Origin: Ctena decussata
Taxonomy: Eukaryota > Mollusca > Bivalvia > Lucinida > Lucinidae
Length of the DNA stretch: 64,000 nucleotides
NCBI GenBank assembly: GCA_963989385.1
Contig: OZ022515.1
Location: 6,790,803-6,854,802 of the forward strand
Direction of reading: 5' to 3'
Made by a program: the position numbers and the translations under genes. The notes beneath the pieces were generated by a model, which saw only the letters and a program-made list of their open reading frames with translations, was not told where the DNA came from and searched no databases. This document shows, piece by piece, positions 51,401 to 54,400 of this stretch; positions within the stretch are counted from its first letter, which is position 1; each line of letters opens with the position of its first letter.

Positions 51401-54400
51401 TACAGGAAACAGCAGATCCCGAGGGAGCAAATTCTTCTCTTTAAAGTAGATCCCTTAGGAGAGGTAAAAGTGAGAATGGAAGGGTTGTTTGCCCTGATAG
51501 TGTAACCATTGACCTTACTATCTGAGCCGCGACACAAGAAAACCAACAAAGTGATATGTGCCACGTGCAAAGACTCAGATTAGTGTGGGCATCCACACAG
51601 TCTGATCAGAGTCTTCACTGTCAGCATGGAGGTACATGTAGCTTAGACCTTAGCTACTCTTTGAGCACACAGCAAAGACTCTGGTTAGACTGTGCAGAAC
51701 CACTTTGTTGGTTTTGTTGTGTTGCAGCTCATTTGAATTTGTAATTTATTTACAGAAACAAAACCAGGTAAAACAATGTTGTCTATCAGATTATAGTATT
51801 GTTATTGTGTTGTTTTTTCCAGTTAGGCGAGTAAAACTTGATGTGTCTGAGCACTAATGTGTTTAAAAAGTTATAAAAAAAAGTTTTTTTTCCTTCCATA
51901 ACAGTCACAGAAGTCTAGATTTAAGGTGCAAGGTGTCATAAGCAGCAAAGTTGCATGTGCGCCCAGCAAAGAGTCCGATCAGCTTGGGCATCTGCCTAGT
52001 GTGAACAGCATTTTTTATTGTCTGCATAGAGTAGCTTAGACCCTTAGCGAACCTTCAAGTGCGCAGTGAAGACTTATTAGACAAGATGGATACCCAGGCT
52101 GATCAGAGTCTTTGTGTGGTACACATACCACTTTGTTAGAGTTGTCCTGTCGCAGCTTATTTGTTTTTGAAGACATATGAGCCGCGACACAACAAAACCA
52201 ACAAAGTGGTTGTGCGGCCAGCGCAGACTCAGATCAGCCTGGGCATCCGCCCAGTCAGATTAGAGTCTTTGCTGTCAGCATGGAGCTAGCTTAGACCCTT
52301 AGCTACCCTTTAAGCGCTTAGCAAAAAGTCTGATCTGACTTGGCTGATGCCCAGGCTGACTTGTGTCTGCACTGGGCGCACAACCACATTGTTGGTTTTC
52401 TCGTGTCGCGGCTCATATCTGTTTTGGACGAGAAAACTCTTTATCTTATAGCTGACTTTCACTACACTGATTTACATATTTGGGATGATTCTGGGACGGG
52501 AAACTCATCTTATAGCAGGGATGGATGACTTGTGATTTTACATCCTTTTCAACAATATTTGAACCGTGACACGAGAAAACCAACAAAGTGGTTGTGCACC
52601 CAGCGCTGACTCAGATCAGCCTGGGCATCTGCCCATTTTGACCAGACTCTTTGTTTTGCTCAAAGGGTAGCTAAAGGTCTAAGCTATCTCCATGGGGACA
52701 GGGAAGACTCTGATCAGACTGGGCGGATACCCAGGCTGATCTGAGTCTGCGCTGGGTGCACAACCACTTTGTTGGTTTTCTCATGTTGCGGCTCATTTCA
52801 GTTGTATCAGGACGATGGGTGGGTGATAACAAAAGTCTATGTTCACTGGAACCCTGTTGTCAATTGGAAAGAACTCCACATCCAGCGGGACTTGAACCCG
52901 GGAACGTTCGATCAGTAGGCTAGCGCTTAACCTACCGAGCTACAGGGGCTCCTAATCTTAGTGAAAATAATTGCTTTAATAGTCATAACAGCACTATCTC
53001 AGTCTATCTTCCAGACTGTTAGTAGTGCATGAACATGCTTGGTGTTTTGTGCACTTAGAGCCACTAGAACCAAGGAGCCCATGATCCAACATTGGGAGTG
53101 CTATCCAACCAGCTACACAGACCCTTCAGACTTGGGATACTGAAACAATTTTAACATCAGAATTCACTGTTGTTTTACTCACAGAAACAAAGAAAGATAT
53201 CTTTTGTTGTGTATCACACCACAGCACCACTTATCCTGGATTTATGTTGTTACCTTCTGATTATTGTACCATTCCTGTTTATCTAAGAAACAAATTTCAT
53301 TTTTCAAGTTCCCAGTATTTCATATGGTAACATAAAAGCAGACTTACTTTCGCTGGCAGGTTTCTAGTAGTTTGAATGACTACCTTCAACCTCTGAGAAA
53401 CAGCTGTATGACTTATCTTTCTGTATTCTGAAAATGAGCCATGACACAACAAAATCAGCAAAGTGGCATGTGCACCCAGCAAAGACTCAGATCAGCCTGG
53501 GCATCTGCCCAGTCTGATCAGAGTATTTGCTGTGCACTTAGAGGTAGCTAAGGGTCTTAGCTAGCCCCAGTCACACAGTGAAGACTCTGGTCAGACTGGG
53601 TGGGTGCCCAGGCTGATCTGAGTCTTCTGTGGGTGCAGAGACCACTTTGTTGGTTTTGTCATGTGGTGGCTCAAGATGGATAGATGACTTTTGATTTTCA
53701 TCCTTTTTAAAAGTATGTCAGTCATATCAGGACAATGGTGGGTGATAATGAAGGGTGGTGTGCAATGGAACCCTGTTTGCGATTGGAAAGATTCCTGCCT
53801 ACAAGGGGGCTCGAACCCGGGACCCCTAGATCAGTAGGCCAGTGCTTAACTCACTGAGCTACCGGGGATCCTGCATCACGGCTCAAATAGTAACATTGTG
53901 ATAAAGGTCATCTGACAACTCAGTGCTGGTAGAGGGCATTATGGAAGGTAATGAGGCATCAGAGCATTTGCAATAAATATGGGAGCCCCAGTAGCTCAGT
54001 AGGTTAAACACTGACCTGCTGATCTAGCTGTCCTGACTTGAGGTGAGAATCTTTTCAAATATAAACAGGGTTTCAATGCATACAGCCTTTCAATTCCACC
54101 CTCCCATTAACCTGATATGACTGAAATACTGTTGAAAAAGACTTAAAATCGCAAGTCATCCATCCTTCATGCATTAGATATTGTATAAAAAAATATATAA
54201 AAACTGGCTAAAAAAAGTAAATATTTCCCATAGCCTAGTTGCCATAGGAGCAGTGGGGGTTAGAGGCCCTCTGGATCTTGGGCACAGCATATGAAAGGCA
54301 CAGCCCCATCCCTCTATCTTCACTGCCTTATCCTTCCCTGGTTGGAAAGAGGTACCCATTTATTGTCGGTTGACAGAGTTGTCCAGTTGCCAGTTGCTCC

